DNA from: Methylobacterium sp. J-030
Lineage (GTDB): Bacteria > Pseudomonadota > Alphaproteobacteria > Rhizobiales > Beijerinckiaceae
DNA: 52,941 nt
Assembly (NCBI RefSeq): GCF_022829545.1
Contig: NZ_JAKSYM010000262.1
Coordinates: 1-52,941 of the forward strand
Direction: 5' to 3'
The notes under the pieces: model-generated
Seen by the model: the letters and a program-made list of their open reading frames with translations, nothing else
What the model was told of the DNA's origin: nothing
The model's database searches: none
Part shown: one piece after another, positions 9,913 to 18,570 of the stretch
Position numbering within the stretch: the first letter of the stretch is position 1
Layout of the letters: the number at the start of each line of letters is the position of its first letter
Made by a program: the position numbers and the translations under genes

Positions 9913-10251
9913 ATGACCGACGCCAACACGACCATCCAGAACGAGATCGCCTCCCAGGACGTGGTGGTGTTCATGAAGGGCACGCCGCAGATGCCGCAAT
10001 GCGGCTTCTCGGGGCAGGTGGTGCAGATCCTCAATTACCTCGAAGTGCCGTTCAAGGGCGTGAACGTCCTGGCCGATCAGGGCATCCGCGAGGGCATCAA
10101 GGCCTTCTCGAACTGGCCGACCATCCCGCAGATCTACGTGAAGGGCGAGTTCGTCGGCGGCTGCGACATCACCCGCGAGATGTTCCAGTCGGGCGAGCTG
10201 CAGACCTTCCTGGCCGAGAAGGGCGTGCCGGTGAAGACCGCCGCCGCCTGA
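9913..10251 (+). CDS. grxD: Monothiol glutaredoxin, Grx4 family
   Basis: A 112-residue CGFS-type glutaredoxin. The active site is MPQCGFSGQVVQIL, with the conserved K22-type lysine in VVVFMKGTPQ, then the glutathione-binding WPTIPQIYVKGEFVGGCDI. It binds and transfers [2Fe-2S] clusters with glutathione and partners with BolA, encoded two genes upstream. It ends the purL-bolA-DUF29-grxD run and is followed by a clear intrinsic terminator at 10277-10299. Confidence 0.95.
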   Translation: MTDANTTIQNEIASQDVVVFMKGTPQMPQCGFSGQVVQILNYLEVPFKGVNVLADQGIREGIKAFSNWPTIPQIYVKGEFVGGCDITREMFQSGELQTFLAEKGVPVKTAAA

Positions 10252-10276
10252 TTTTTTGGATCGGATGAACGGCCCG

Positions 10277-10299
10277 GGGCGCCTGCGGGCGCCCTTTTT
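10277..10299 (+). terminator. Intrinsic terminator after grxD
   Basis: A perfect 7-bp stem GGGCGCC/GGCGCCC with a TGCG loop is followed directly by TTTTT, 26 bases after the grxD stop. Confidence 0.85.
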
Positions 10300-10306
10300 C
10301 GTGCTC

Positions 10307-10395
10307 GTCTTTGCGAGCGGAGCGAAGCAACCCAGGGCAGCGCGACTTCCGTTAGCGTGGCGCCGCTGGATCGCTTCGCTCCCCTCGCAAAGACG
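10307..10395. repeat. Palindromic intergenic repeat, family C
   Basis: The left arm GTCTTTGCGAGCGGAGCGAAGC and right arm GCTTCGCTCCCCTCGCAAAGAC are near-perfect inverted copies flanking CAACCCAGG/CGCTGGATC. This is the style of repeat common between genes in GC-rich alphaproteobacteria. Only one copy is seen in this window. It lies between convergent grxD and the methyltransferase gene. Confidence 0.7.
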
Positions 10396-10404
10396 ACAAC
10401 CCGA

Positions 10405-11061
10405 TCAGCGCGGCTCCCGCGCGACGAACAGCGCGACGCAGCCCACGACCGTGATCTCCACCGCCCGGAAGCGCTGGTCCAGCGCCGAGCGCAAAGCCGG
10501 CAGCGAATCGGCGGCGTTCGAGAACACCCCCTTGCGGTTGTAGATCCACATCAGCGCCCGCGCCGCGGCTGTGGTCGGCACGCCGCCCGACAGGATCGTG
10601 GCGCCGAACACCACGCCGTCGTCGGCGAGGCACGGACGCACCGTGTCGAAGGCCTTGGCCTTCGCGCCGATGTCGCCCGGCAGGCAGTGCAGCAGGTAGG
10701 TCATCCCGACCGAGTCGAAGGGGGCGATGCCGCCGACGGGGGTGCCGAGCACGTCGATCCGGTAGGTCTCCGGCCGGTAACGCACGATCCGGTGGGCCGC
10801 GAAGGAGAGGCTGTCGGCGTTGAGATCCATCAGGCCGACGCGGGGCGCAGGCGCGGGGAAGCGGCATCGGTCGAGGTACCACCCGGTCCCGACCCCAACA
10901 TCGAGATGCGCCAAGCCGGCGTGCCGGTCGTAGAGGTCCAGGATCCGCGCCGTGGGGCAGCGCCAGATCAGGGGGTTCGACAGGCGCAGCACGACGAGGT
11001 CGTAGAGCTGCAGCGTCCGTGGATTGTAGATCGCCTGTCCAGCTTGCGTGTCGGTCGCCAT
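10405..11061 (-). CDS. Class I SAM-dependent methyltransferase
   Basis: About 218 residues. Motif I is visible as [13 protein letters not shown], motif II as [15 protein letters not shown], and a motif IV region as [19 protein letters not shown], then a C-terminal part with [12 protein letters not shown]. The order matches Rossmann-fold small-molecule or lipid methyltransferases (UbiE-like). The substrate cannot be read from the sequence. I chose the ATG at 11061 ([17 protein letters not shown]); an in-frame start at 11106 adds an arginine-rich stretch. It is divergent from rlmN with less than 100 bases between starts. Confidence 0.82.
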   Translation of the reverse strand: MATDTQAGQAIYNPRTLQLYDLVVLRLSNPLIWRCPTARILDLYDRHAGLAHLDVGVGTGWYLDRCRFPAPAPRVGLMDLNADSLSFAAHRIVRYRPETYRIDVLGTPVGGIAPFDSVGMTYLLHCLPGDIGAKAKAFDTVRPCLADDGVVFGATILSGGVPTTAAARALMWIYNRKGVFSNAADSLPALRSALDQRFRAVEITVVGCVALFVAREPR

Positions 11062-11142
11062 CGAACTCCGTCGGGTCACCCGTGGCCGCCGCGCATTCGC
11101 ATTCACCGGCGCAATCGCCTATATCAGACACTTTCCAATCGT

Positions 11143-12435
11143 ATGGATCGTTTGACCGTCATGGCGAGCCCGTCGCTCGACAGCGCCCGCGCGGCCGATG
11201 CCGCGATCGAGAAGGCGCCCGATCTCCTCCCCGAGGCGCTGCCCGGCCGCCGCCCCTCGCTGGTCGGCCTGACCCGCGACGCCCTCAAGGCACAGCTCGT
11301 CGGAATGGGTGTGCCCGAGCGCGAGAGCCGGATGCGCGCCGGCCAGATCTGGCACTGGGTCAACTTCCGGGGCGCGGCCGACTTCGGCGCGATGACCAAT
11401 GTCGGCAAGGCCCTGAAGGCGCAGCTCGCCGAGCACTTCACCCTGGAGCGGCCGGAGGTCGCGAGCCGTCAGGTCTCCCGGGACGGCACCCGCAAATGGC
11501 TGCTGCGCATGGCGCCGACCAACCCGCAGGAGCACAACCGCGGCGCCGAGATCGAGTGCGTCTACATCCCGGGACCTGACCGGGGCACGCTGTGCGTGTC
11601 GAGCCAGGTCGGCTGCACGCTGACGTGCTCGTTCTGTCACACCGGCACGCAGCGCCTCGTGCGCAACCTCTCGGGCCCTGAGATCGTGCAGCAGCTCGTC
11701 ACCGCCCGGGATGAGCTCGGCGACTGGCCCGGCCAGATGCCGAGCCGCGACGCGGGCGGCTCCGGCGAGGTCGGCCGGCTCGTGACCAACATCGTGTTCA
11801 TGGGCATGGGCGAGCCCCTCTACAACCTCGATGCCGTGGTGGACGCGGTTGGGGTGATGTCGGACCAGGAGGGGCTCGGCCTGTCCCGGCGGCGGATCAC
11901 GGTCTCGACCTCGGGGGTCGTGCCGCAGATCCCGCGGCTCGGCGAGCGGGCCAACGCCATGCTGGCGATCTCGCTGCACGCGGTGCGCGACGACCTGCGC
12001 GACGAGCTGGTGCCGCTCAACCGCAAGTACCCGATCGCCGAGCTGCTGGCCGCCTGCCGCACCTATCCGGGCCTGAGCAACGCCCGCCGGATCACCTTCG
12101 AGTACGTGATGCTCAAAGGCGTCAACGATTCGGACGCGGATGCGCGGGAACTGGTCCGCCTGCTGAAGGGCATCGCGGCCAAGATCAACCTGATCCCGTT
12201 CAACCCCTGGCCGGGCAGCCGCTACGCATGCTCCGACTGGGACCGGATCGAGCGCTTCTCGGAGATCGTGTTCAATGCCGGCTACGCCTCGCCGGTGCGC
12301 ACGCCCCGGGGCCGGGACATCCTGGCGGCCTGCGGCCAACTCAAGAGCGAGACCGAGAAGCTGCGCGCCCGCGCCCGGCTGATGCAGGAGGAGGGCATCG
12401 GCGTGGAAAGCTTCTACGCCGGCGCCGACGATTGA
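11143..12435 (+). CDS. rlmN: Dual-specificity rRNA/tRNA adenine-C2 methyltransferase RlmN
   Basis: A 430-residue radical-SAM enzyme that methylates A2503 of 23S rRNA and A37 of some tRNAs. The radical-SAM cluster cysteines are in [11 protein letters not shown] (CxxxCxxC). The GMGEPL motif and the C-terminal segment (CGQL) carrying the methyl-accepting cysteine are present. The N-terminal RNA-binding part ([14 protein letters not shown]) is typical. The ATG at 11143 gives a full-length protein; the ATG at 11161 is an alternative. The open frame upstream to 10357 is antisense to the methyltransferase and not coding. Confidence 0.95.
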   Translation: MDRLTVMASPSLDSARAADAAIEKAPDLLPEALPGRRPSLVGLTRDALKAQLVGMGVPERESRMRAGQIWHWVNFRGAADFGAMTNVGKALKAQLAEHFTLERPEVASRQVSRDGTRKWLLRMAPTNPQEHNRGAEIECVYIPGPDRGTLCVSSQVGCTLTCSFCHTGTQRLVRNLSGPEIVQQLVTARDELGDWPGQMPSRDAGGSGEVGRLVTNIVFMGMGEPLYNLDAVVDAVGVMSDQEGLGLSRRRITVSTSGVVPQIPRLGERANAMLAISLHAVRDDLRDELVPLNRKYPIAELLAACRTYPGLSNARRITFEYVMLKGVNDSDADARELVRLLKGIAAKINLIPFNPWPGSRYACSDWDRIERFSEIVFNAGYASPVRTPRGRDILAACGQLKSETEKLRARARLMQEEGIGVESFYAGADD

Positions 12436-12461
12436 GGGTTCGGTCGAACCGGCCCTGAGGC

Positions 12462-13439
12462 TCAGCCGCCGTGGAACGCGGCCACGTGCTGGGCCACGAT
12501 CGCGTCGAAGGACGCGTCCGCCCGGAAGCCGAGGGACAGCGCCGCCTCCGGCGCGAACGCCTCCGGCCAGGAGCCGACGATCCGCGCGATGGCAGCGTCG
12601 GGCTCCCGCCGGATCAGCGCGACCGCCTTGTCGCCCGCGGCGCGGCGCAGGGCCTCGATCTCCTCCGCCACCGTGGCCGAGACACCCGGCATGGTCAGGC
12701 TGATCCGCGGCCCGATCGCCGCAAGGTCGAGCCCGGCCGCGTGGATCAGGAAGCCCACCGCCGCATCGGGGCTCGCGAACCAGTGCCGCACCGTGTCGGG
12801 CACCGGCAGGATCGCCTCCTGGCCGGCCAGCGGCTCACGGATGATCCCCGAGAAGAAGCCCGAGGCCGCCTTGTTGGGCTTGCCCGGCCGCACGCAGATC
12901 GTCGGCAGCCGCAGGCCGATCCCGTCGAGGAAGCCGCGCCGGGCGTAGTCGGCGAGCATCAACTCGCCCATCGCCTTCTGCACCCCGTACGAGGAGGCGG
13001 GGCGCAGGATGTGGTCGTCCGGGATGACCTTGGGGAAGGGCGGCCCGAACACGGCGAGCGAGGAGGTGAAGACAAGCTTCGGCCGGTAGCCGTCCGCCGC
13101 GTTGGCCGCCCGGATCGCGTCGAGGAGCAGGCGCGTGCCGTCGAGATTGACCCGGTAGCCGAGTTCCAGATTCGCTTCGGCCTCCCCCGAGACCACCGCG
13201 GCGAGGTGGAAGATCACCTCCGGCCGCCCGGCGACGGCGGCCTCGGCGGCCCCGGGCGCCGTGAGGTCGGCGGCCTCGGCCCGCACCGGGCCGGAGAAGC
13301 CTTCGGGCGCTGACGGCGGCACCACGTCGAGCAGGGTGAGAGCAGTGAGCGGCTCACCGCCGATGCGGCCGTCCTTCACCAGGGCGTCCACGAGGCGGCG
13401 GCCGATCATGCCGGCGGCGCCGAGAATCAAGGCGTGCAT
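12462..13439 (-). CDS. denD: D-erythronate dehydrogenase DenD
   Basis: A 325-residue extended short-chain dehydrogenase. The NAD-binding GAAGMIGRRL opens the protein, followed by a Rossmann fold, the active-site Ser/Tyr/Lys in FTSSLAVFG and SSYGVQKAM, and GLRLPTICVRPGKPN typical of the DenD group. DenD oxidises D-erythronate to 2-oxo-D-erythronate, the first step toward dihydroxyacetone phosphate. This role is supported by its place at the end of an operon with an OtnK kinase, OtnI isomerase, LtnD dehydrogenase and transporter. A family A repeat sits between it and otnK. The start ATG at 13439 has an AGGA site upstream. Confidence 0.88.
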   Translation of the reverse strand: MHALILGAAGMIGRRLVDALVKDGRIGGEPLTALTLLDVVPPSAPEGFSGPVRAEAADLTAPGAAEAAVAGRPEVIFHLAAVVSGEAEANLELGYRVNLDGTRLLLDAIRAANAADGYRPKLVFTSSLAVFGPPFPKVIPDDHILRPASSYGVQKAMGELMLADYARRGFLDGIGLRLPTICVRPGKPNKAASGFFSGIIREPLAGQEAILPVPDTVRHWFASPDAAVGFLIHAAGLDLAAIGPRISLTMPGVSATVAEEIEALRRAAGDKAVALIRREPDAAIARIVGSWPEAFAPEAALSLGFRADASFDAIVAQHVAAFHGG

Positions 13440-13464
13440 GGAAATCCTCCCGAGAACAGTCATG

Positions 13465-13608
13465 GGATCCCAAAGGACGAGTCCTTTGGCGGGTGCAGGG
13501 CAGAGCCCTGCTGAACGGATCCTGGGCCCCCTTTCGGGGGGCCAGGATCCGTATGCCGGGGTTTCACCCCGACACCCCACCAAAGGGACTTGGTCCCTTT
13601 GGAAGCCC
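13465..13608. repeat. Interspersed palindromic repeat, family A, copy 2
   Basis: Outer arms CCAAAGGACGAGTCCTTTGG and CCAAAGGGACTTGGTCCCTTTGG are each palindromic, with inner GCAGGGCAGAGCCCTG and a central hairpin GGATCCTGGGCCCC/GGGGGGCCAGGATCC. It fills almost the whole gap between otnK and denD, so it would lie within the operon transcript. Confidence 0.8.
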
Positions 13609-13610
13609 CT

Positions 13611-14885
13611 TCACGCCATCATGTCGAGGGCGCGGCCGAAGAAATCCGGGCCGCCGAAATTGCCGGATTTCAGGGCCAGCAGCATCGGTTCGGGCCGGCC
13701 GGCGGTCCGCAGGACGGGCACGCCCGCGGCGATCTCGGGGCCGAGCAGGAAGGCGGTGAGGCCCAACCGGTCGACCACCGCCCCAGAGGTCTCGCCCCCG
13801 GCCACCACGAGCCGGCGGACACCGCGGTCGACGAGGCCCTCGGCGATCGCCGCCAGCGCCGCCTCGATGGCGTGGCCGGCCGCATCGACGCCGTGGGTGG
13901 ACTGCAGCGCGCGGACCGCCTCGGGGGGAGCCGAGGTGGCGATCAGCACCGGGCCGGCGGCGAGGCGGTCCGCCGCGAACGCCAGGGCCTCCGCCACCAT
14001 GTCGGCGCCAGCGAGCAGCCGCGCCGGGTCGAGGCGGAGCACCGGCATGATCGCCTCCGCGGCAGCGACCTGCTGGAGCGTCGCCTGCGAGCAGCTTCCG
14101 GCAAGGCAGGCCGAGGTTCCGCCGACCGGCTCGCCCAGGGCGGCCCCGGCGGCGTCCGTCGTGCCGCGCCCGTCGGCTGCCAGCGCCCGGGCGAGGCCGA
14201 GGCCGAGGCCGGAGGCACCGACCGAGAACTTTTGGCCGATGACCGCCCGGCCGAGGACTTCGAGGTCGCTGTCGAAAATCGCATCCGCGATGGCGGCGCC
14301 CTTGCCCTCTTGGGCCAGCGCGCCGAGCCGAGCCGCCACGGCCTCCGGCCCCCTCGCGACCGTGGCGGTGTCGATCAGGCCGACCGGGCTCGCACTCTGG
14401 CGGTTGAGCACGCGCACGAGGTTGGCGTCGTGCATGGGGTTGAGCGGATGGTCCTTGAGCGGGCTCTCGTTCAGGGGCACCGAACCGACGAACAGGTTGC
14501 CCTGATAGACGCTGCGCCCCGTCTCCGGGAAGGCAGGGGTGACGAGCGCGATCGGCTCGCCGGCCTCCGCTCGCAGGGCGTCCATCACGGGGCCGATATT
14601 GCCCGCATCGGTCGAATCGAAGGTCGAGCAGACCTTGAACATCACGTGGGCGGCGCCTCGGGCACGCAGCCAGCTTTCAGCCTCGCGGGCACGCGCCACG
14701 GCCTGATCGGCCGGGATCGAGCGGCTCTTCAGAGCCACCACCACGGCGTCGGCCTCCGGCAGCGCGCGATCATCCGCCGGCACGCCGATGGTCTGGATCG
14801 TGCGCAGGCCCGCCTTGGTCAGGGTGTTGGCGAGGTCCGAGGCCCCCGTGTAGTCGTCGGCGACGCATCCCAGGGCGAGGCTCAT
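13611..14885 (-). CDS. otnK: 3-oxo-tetronate kinase OtnK (DUF1537 family)
   Basis: A 424-residue four-carbon acid sugar kinase. The N-terminal substrate-binding domain starts with LGCVADDYTGASDLANTL. The C-terminal nucleotide-binding domain has RRLVVAGGETSGAVVDRLGL and the closing LKSGNFGGPDFF. It phosphorylates 3-oxo-tetronate to the 4-phosphate, which OtnC then decarboxylates to dihydroxyacetone phosphate. Its start overlaps the stop of otnI by four bases (ATGA), showing translational coupling. Length is normal for the family. All partner enzymes of the pathway are encoded nearby, so the assignment is firm. Confidence 0.93.
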   Translation of the reverse strand: MSLALGCVADDYTGASDLANTLTKAGLRTIQTIGVPADDRALPEADAVVVALKSRSIPADQAVARAREAESWLRARGAAHVMFKVCSTFDSTDAGNIGPVMDALRAEAGEPIALVTPAFPETGRSVYQGNLFVGSVPLNESPLKDHPLNPMHDANLVRVLNRQSASPVGLIDTATVARGPEAVAARLGALAQEGKGAAIADAIFDSDLEVLGRAVIGQKFSVGASGLGLGLARALAADGRGTTDAAGAALGEPVGGTSACLAGSCSQATLQQVAAAEAIMPVLRLDPARLLAGADMVAEALAFAADRLAAGPVLIATSAPPEAVRALQSTHGVDAAGHAIEAALAAIAEGLVDRGVRRLVVAGGETSGAVVDRLGLTAFLLGPEIAAGVPVLRTAGRPEPMLLALKSGNFGGPDFFGRALDMMA

Positions 14886-15664
14886 CGGGCGTTCCCTCTG
14901 TAGGCGGCGAGCCAGCCGAGGCCCGCGACGGTGTCGGCGGCCGGGATGTACTCGCAGCCGACGAAGCCGGCGTAGCCGAGCCGGTCCAGCTCGTCGAACA
15001 GGAAGGCATCGTTCATCTCGCCGGTGCCGGGCTCGTGCCGCTCGGGCACGCTCGCGGTCTGGACATGACCGATGATCGGCATCAGGGCGCGCAGCCGCAT
15101 GGTCACGTCGCCGTGCAGGATCTGGCAGTGGTAGAGGTCGAACTGAAGCTTCAGGTTCGGCAGCGCCAGTTCGCCGATCAGGTCGGCAGCGCGGCCGAAA
15201 TCGTTGAGGAAGTAGCCCGGCATGTTCCGGCCGTTGATCGGCTCCAGCACGAGGTCGAGGCCGGCGGGCGCCAGCCGCTCTGCCGTCCAGGTCACCGCCC
15301 GGCGGTAGGATTCGATGGCGCGCGGGTCGTCCCAGGGGGCGAGGCCCGCCATCAGGTGGAGGCGGTCGACGCCCGTCGCCTCGGCGTAGCGCAAAGCCGT
15401 CTCGACCCCGGCCTTCAGTTCATCGAACCGCTCAGGAAACGCCGCCAAGCCGCGCTCGCCCTTCGTGAAATCGCCCGGCGGCAGGTTGAACAGCGCCTGG
15501 GTTAGGCCGTTCGCCCGAAGTCGCTCGCCGATGGCCTCGGCGGGATGCTCGTAGGGGAACAGGAATTCGACGGCGTCGAAGCCGGCTCGGGCGGCGGCCT
15601 CGAACCGGTCGAGGAACGGCACCTCGTTGAACATCAGGCTCAGGTTGGCGGCAAAGCGCGGCAT
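14882..15664 (-). CDS. otnI: 2-oxo-tetronate isomerase OtnI
   Basis: A 260-residue TIM-barrel protein of the hydroxypyruvate isomerase family. Visible are MPRFAANLSLMFNEVPFLDR, FDAVEFLFPYEHP, the metal/active-site Glu in LVLEPINGRNMPGYFL, and LKLQFDLYHCQILHGD, with a second catalytic Glu in FVGCEYIPA. OtnI converts 2-oxo-tetronate, the product of DenD or LtnD, to 3-oxo-tetronate for OtnK. Hydroxypyruvate isomerase itself has the same fold, but the operon context favours OtnI. The ATG at 15664 matches the conserved N-terminus; the frame upstream is not conserved-looking. Confidence 0.9.
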   Translation of the reverse strand: MPRFAANLSLMFNEVPFLDRFEAAARAGFDAVEFLFPYEHPAEAIGERLRANGLTQALFNLPPGDFTKGERGLAAFPERFDELKAGVETALRYAEATGVDRLHLMAGLAPWDDPRAIESYRRAVTWTAERLAPAGLDLVLEPINGRNMPGYFLNDFGRAADLIGELALPNLKLQFDLYHCQILHGDVTMRLRALMPIIGHVQTASVPERHEPGTGEMNDAFLFDELDRLGYAGFVGCEYIPAADTVAGLGWLAAYRGNAR

Positions 15665-15734
15665 TGTTTTTGGGACTCCTCGCCCGGTTTTCGATCCCGT
15701 CCGATCCGCGCAGCGGACCGTCATCCAACCAAAT

Positions 15735-15844
15735 CCCTCATCCTGAGGTGCGGCGAAGCCGCCTCGAAGGAGGCCTCCAGCCGGCCGCGCGATCCCTGGA
15801 GCCCTCCGTCGAGGCCCGCTGACGCGGGCGCCTCCGGATGAGGT
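15735..15844. repeat. Palindromic interspersed repeat, family B, copy 1
   Basis: Left end CCCTCATCCTGAGGTGCGG and right end GCGCCTCCGGATGAGG are inverted, with internal CCTCGAAGGAGGCCTCCAG and GGAGCCCTCCGTCGAGGC arms. It lies between ltnD and otnI. Similar copies occur at 18393-18514 and 20279-20396. Confidence 0.85.
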
Positions 15845-15868
15845 GGCGGATGGGATCGGCCTTCATGA

Positions 15869-16771
15869 CTACCCCGGCAGCTTCGCCCCCGAGACTCGCG
15901 CGTAGAGCCGCGCCACGGAGGCGTCGTCGTCCCGGCCCATGCCGGCGCCGGACGCCATCAGGAACATCTGCAACGCCGCCGCCGCCACCGGGACCGGGTA
16001 CTTCTCCGCCCGGGCCATATCCTGCACGATGCCGAGATCCTTGACGAAGATGTCGACCGCGCTCTTCGGGCTGTAGTCGGCGTCGAGGATGTGCGGCACC
16101 CGGTTCTCGAACATCCAGGAATTGCCCGCCGACTTGGTGATCACCTCGTAGACGCGCCGCAGGTCGAGCCCCTGCTTGGCCGCGAAGGCCATCGCCTCGC
16201 AGGCGGCCGCGATGTGGACGCCCGCGAGCAGCTGGTTGATCATCTTGAACGCCGCGCCCTGGCCGGGCTCATCGCCGAGTTCGTAGAGCGTGCCCGCCAT
16301 GGCATCGAGGGCAGGGCGCGCCTTGGCGAAGGCCGCCGCCGAGCCCGAGGCCAGGAAGGTCAGCCCACCGTCGGCCGCGCGGGCGGCGCCGCCGCTCATG
16401 GGGGCGTCGAGGTAATGGCGGCCGGTGGCCTCCAGCCGCGCCGCCAGGGCGCGGGCGATGGCCGGATCCATGGTGGCGGAGGAGACGAACACCGCCCCCT
16501 CCGGCATCGCGGCGGCCGCGCCGGCCTCGCCGAACAGCACCGCCTCGGTCTGGACGGCGTTGACGACGACGCTCACCACCACGTCGGCGTCCCGCGCGGC
16601 TTCGGCCGGGTTGGCGGCAGCCCGCCCGCCGGCGGTCGCGAAGCGCGCCACCGCCTCCGGGTTCACATCGCAGGCGGCAACGGAAAAGCCCGCCCGCAGC
16701 AGCGAGCCGGCCATGCCGGAGCCCATGGAGCCCAGGCCGATCACCGCGGCGCGGTTTGTTGGATTGGTCAT
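15869..16771 (-). CDS. ltnD: L-threonate dehydrogenase LtnD
   Basis: A 300-residue beta-hydroxyacid dehydrogenase. The NAD-binding motif is AAVIGLGSMGSGMAGSLL, the substrate-binding motif DAPMSGGAARAADGGLTFL, the catalytic Lys lies in GQGAAFKMINQLLAGVHIA, and the C-terminal cofactor segment is KDLGIVQDMAR. LtnD oxidises L-threonate to 2-oxo-L-threonate, which feeds OtnI and OtnK. Having both LtnD and DenD suggests the cluster handles both tetronate epimers. The ATG at 16771 is preferred; the in-frame extension to 16888 is not conserved-looking. The MFS gene ends about 125 bases upstream. Confidence 0.9.
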   Translation of the reverse strand: MTNPTNRAAVIGLGSMGSGMAGSLLRAGFSVAACDVNPEAVARFATAGGRAAANPAEAARDADVVVSVVVNAVQTEAVLFGEAGAAAAMPEGAVFVSSATMDPAIARALAARLEATGRHYLDAPMSGGAARAADGGLTFLASGSAAAFAKARPALDAMAGTLYELGDEPGQGAAFKMINQLLAGVHIAAACEAMAFAAKQGLDLRRVYEVITKSAGNSWMFENRVPHILDADYSPKSAVDIFVKDLGIVQDMARAEKYPVPVAAAALQMFLMASGAGMGRDDDASVARLYARVSGAKLPG

Positions 16772-16895
16772 CGGGGGCGGCTCCTGTCTGGACGAGGGGA
16801 GGGGGTCGGTACATCGATGTGTGGGGCGCATCCGGAGCCACATCTCTCCCTCCCCCCTCTGCGGGGGAGGGAGACCGTCGCGCCTCAATCAGACC

Positions 16896-18218
16896 TCAGC
16901 GGTTGACCATCCGGGCCGGCGTGACGAACACGCAGACCGCGCCGACCACCAGCATGACGGCGAGCGCGTAGAGGCCGGCGGCGGTGCTGCCGGTGGCGTC
17001 GCGCAAAGCCCCGATCACGTAGGGGCTGGCGAAGCCCGCGAGGTTCCCCACCGAGTTGATCAGCGCGATCCCGGCCGCCGCCCCCGCGCCGCTCAGGAAC
17101 GCCGTCGGCAGGGACCAGAACAGGGGCGAGCAGGTCAGCACCCCGGCCGCCGCCACCGAGAGCGCCGCGACGGCCAGCACCGTCGAGCCGGCATTGGCCG
17201 AGACCACGAAGCCGATCGCGCCGATAAGCGCCGGAATGATCAGGTGCCAGCGGCGCTCGCGCATCCGGTCGGCGGAGAGGCCCAGCAGGACCATCACGAT
17301 CGCCGCGCACAGGAAGGGGATCGCGCTGATCAGGCCGATGTTGAAGTTGCCCTGCACACCCGACGCCTTGACGATCGTCGGCATCCAGAAGGTCAACCCG
17401 TACTGGCCGGTGACGAAGGCGAAGTAGATCAGGCTCATGAACCACACGCGCCCGTTCCGAAACACGGTGGCGATCGAGTGCGGGCTCGCCTCCTTACCCT
17501 GGTTGTCGGCGGCGATGTCGTGCTCGAGGAGCCGCTTCTCGCGCTCGGTCAGCCACTTCGCCGCGGCGGGGCGGTTGTCGAGGTAGAGGAACACCGCGAC
17601 GCCGACCAGCACCGCCGGCACCGCCTCGATGAGGAACATCCACTGCCAGCCGGACAGGCCGTGGGCGCCGTTGAGCGCGTCCATGATCCAGCCAGAGAGG
17701 GGGTTGCCGAAGATGCCGGAGATCGGGATCGCCGCCATGAACACCGCGATGACCTTGGCCCGGCGATGGGCCGGGAACCACTGCGTCGTGTACAGGATCA
17801 CCCCCGGGTAGAACCCGGCCTCGGCCAGCCCAAGGAGGAAGCGCATCCCGTAGAAGCTCCACTCGGAGTTCACGAACAGGAACGCCCCGGAGATCAGCCC
17901 CCAGGTGATCATGATCCGGGCGATCCAGACCCGGGCGCCGACCCGGTGCAGGATCACGTTCGAGGGCACCTCGAACAGGAAGTAGCCGAGGAAGAAGATC
18001 CCGGCGCCGAGGCCGTAGACCGTCTCGGAGAATTTCAGCTCCTGGGACATCTGGAGCTTGGCGAAGCCGACATTCACCCGGTCGAGATACGCCACCACGT
18101 AGCAGAGCATCAGGAACGGCACGAGGCGCCAGAACACCTTGGCATAGGTGCGGTCGGCGAAGGATTCTTGGTCCGCTTGTGCGGTGGCGCCCCCGAGCGG
18201 GGCGGCTTGGACCGGCAT
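16896..18218 (-). CDS. MFS transporter, ACS family, probable tetronate permease
   Basis: A 440-residue transporter with about 12 hydrophobic segments. The ACS/phthalate-permease-type signature YLDRVNVGFAKLQM follows TM1, and GLAEAGFYPGVILYTTQWFP lies in the TM4-TM5 region. Members import organic or sugar acids with protons. It is the first gene of the operon with ltnD, otnI, otnK and denD, so D-erythronate or L-threonate is the inferred cargo. The start ATG at 18218 has GGGAGAG upstream. A perfect palindrome about 90 bases upstream (18307-18322) is the probable LacI-family operator. Confidence 0.85.
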   Translation of the reverse strand: MPVQAAPLGGATAQADQESFADRTYAKVFWRLVPFLMLCYVVAYLDRVNVGFAKLQMSQELKFSETVYGLGAGIFFLGYFLFEVPSNVILHRVGARVWIARIMITWGLISGAFLFVNSEWSFYGMRFLLGLAEAGFYPGVILYTTQWFPAHRRAKVIAVFMAAIPISGIFGNPLSGWIMDALNGAHGLSGWQWMFLIEAVPAVLVGVAVFLYLDNRPAAAKWLTEREKRLLEHDIAADNQGKEASPHSIATVFRNGRVWFMSLIYFAFVTGQYGLTFWMPTIVKASGVQGNFNIGLISAIPFLCAAIVMVLLGLSADRMRERRWHLIIPALIGAIGFVVSANAGSTVLAVAALSVAAAGVLTCSPLFWSLPTAFLSGAGAAAGIALINSVGNLAGFASPYVIGALRDATGSTAAGLYALAVMLVVGAVCVFVTPARMVNR

Positions 18219-18306
18219 GGGCGCTCTCCCGGGTCCGGGCCATGGGGCCGCCGGACGATGATGTTCGCCACTCTCAGGCGGCGCTGGGTCGGTGCCATAT
18301 CGCCTT

Positions 18307-18322
18307 TTGGCAGCGCTGCCAA
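18307..18322. promoter_or_regulatory. LacI-family operator palindrome
   Basis: TTGGCAGCGCTGCCAA is a perfect 16-bp palindrome with a central CG, the classic form of LacI/GalR-family operators. It lies in the gap between the divergent MFS transporter and LacI-type regulator genes, so it probably controls the tetronate operon. Confidence 0.75.
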
Positions 18323-18392
18323 TCCGGTTGTGCGAGATAATGCAGGCCGCTATGTCAGGCGTCGGAGCGCTGAAGACGGTCGTCCCATCAAC

Positions 18393-18514
18393 CCCCCTCA
18401 TCCTGAGGTGCCGGCGCGCAGCGCAGGCCTCGAAGGAACCCTCCAGCCAGCCGCGCGACCCCTGGAGCCCTCCTTCGAGGCCCGCTGACGCGGGCACCTC
18501 AGGATGAGGGGGGT
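18393..18514. repeat. Palindromic interspersed repeat, family B, copy 2
   Basis: Ends CCCTCATCCTGAGGTGCCGG and GGCACCTCAGGATGAGGG are near-perfect inverted repeats; internal arms resemble copy 1 strongly (GGAGCCCTCC, GAGGCCCGCTGACGCGGGC). It sits just upstream of the LacI-type regulator gene. Confidence 0.85.
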
Positions 18515-18570
18515 GAGTGGGAGAAGCGACTGGCGTCGCAAGAAAAACCGCGCCGGGAGAGAGCGGGGCC

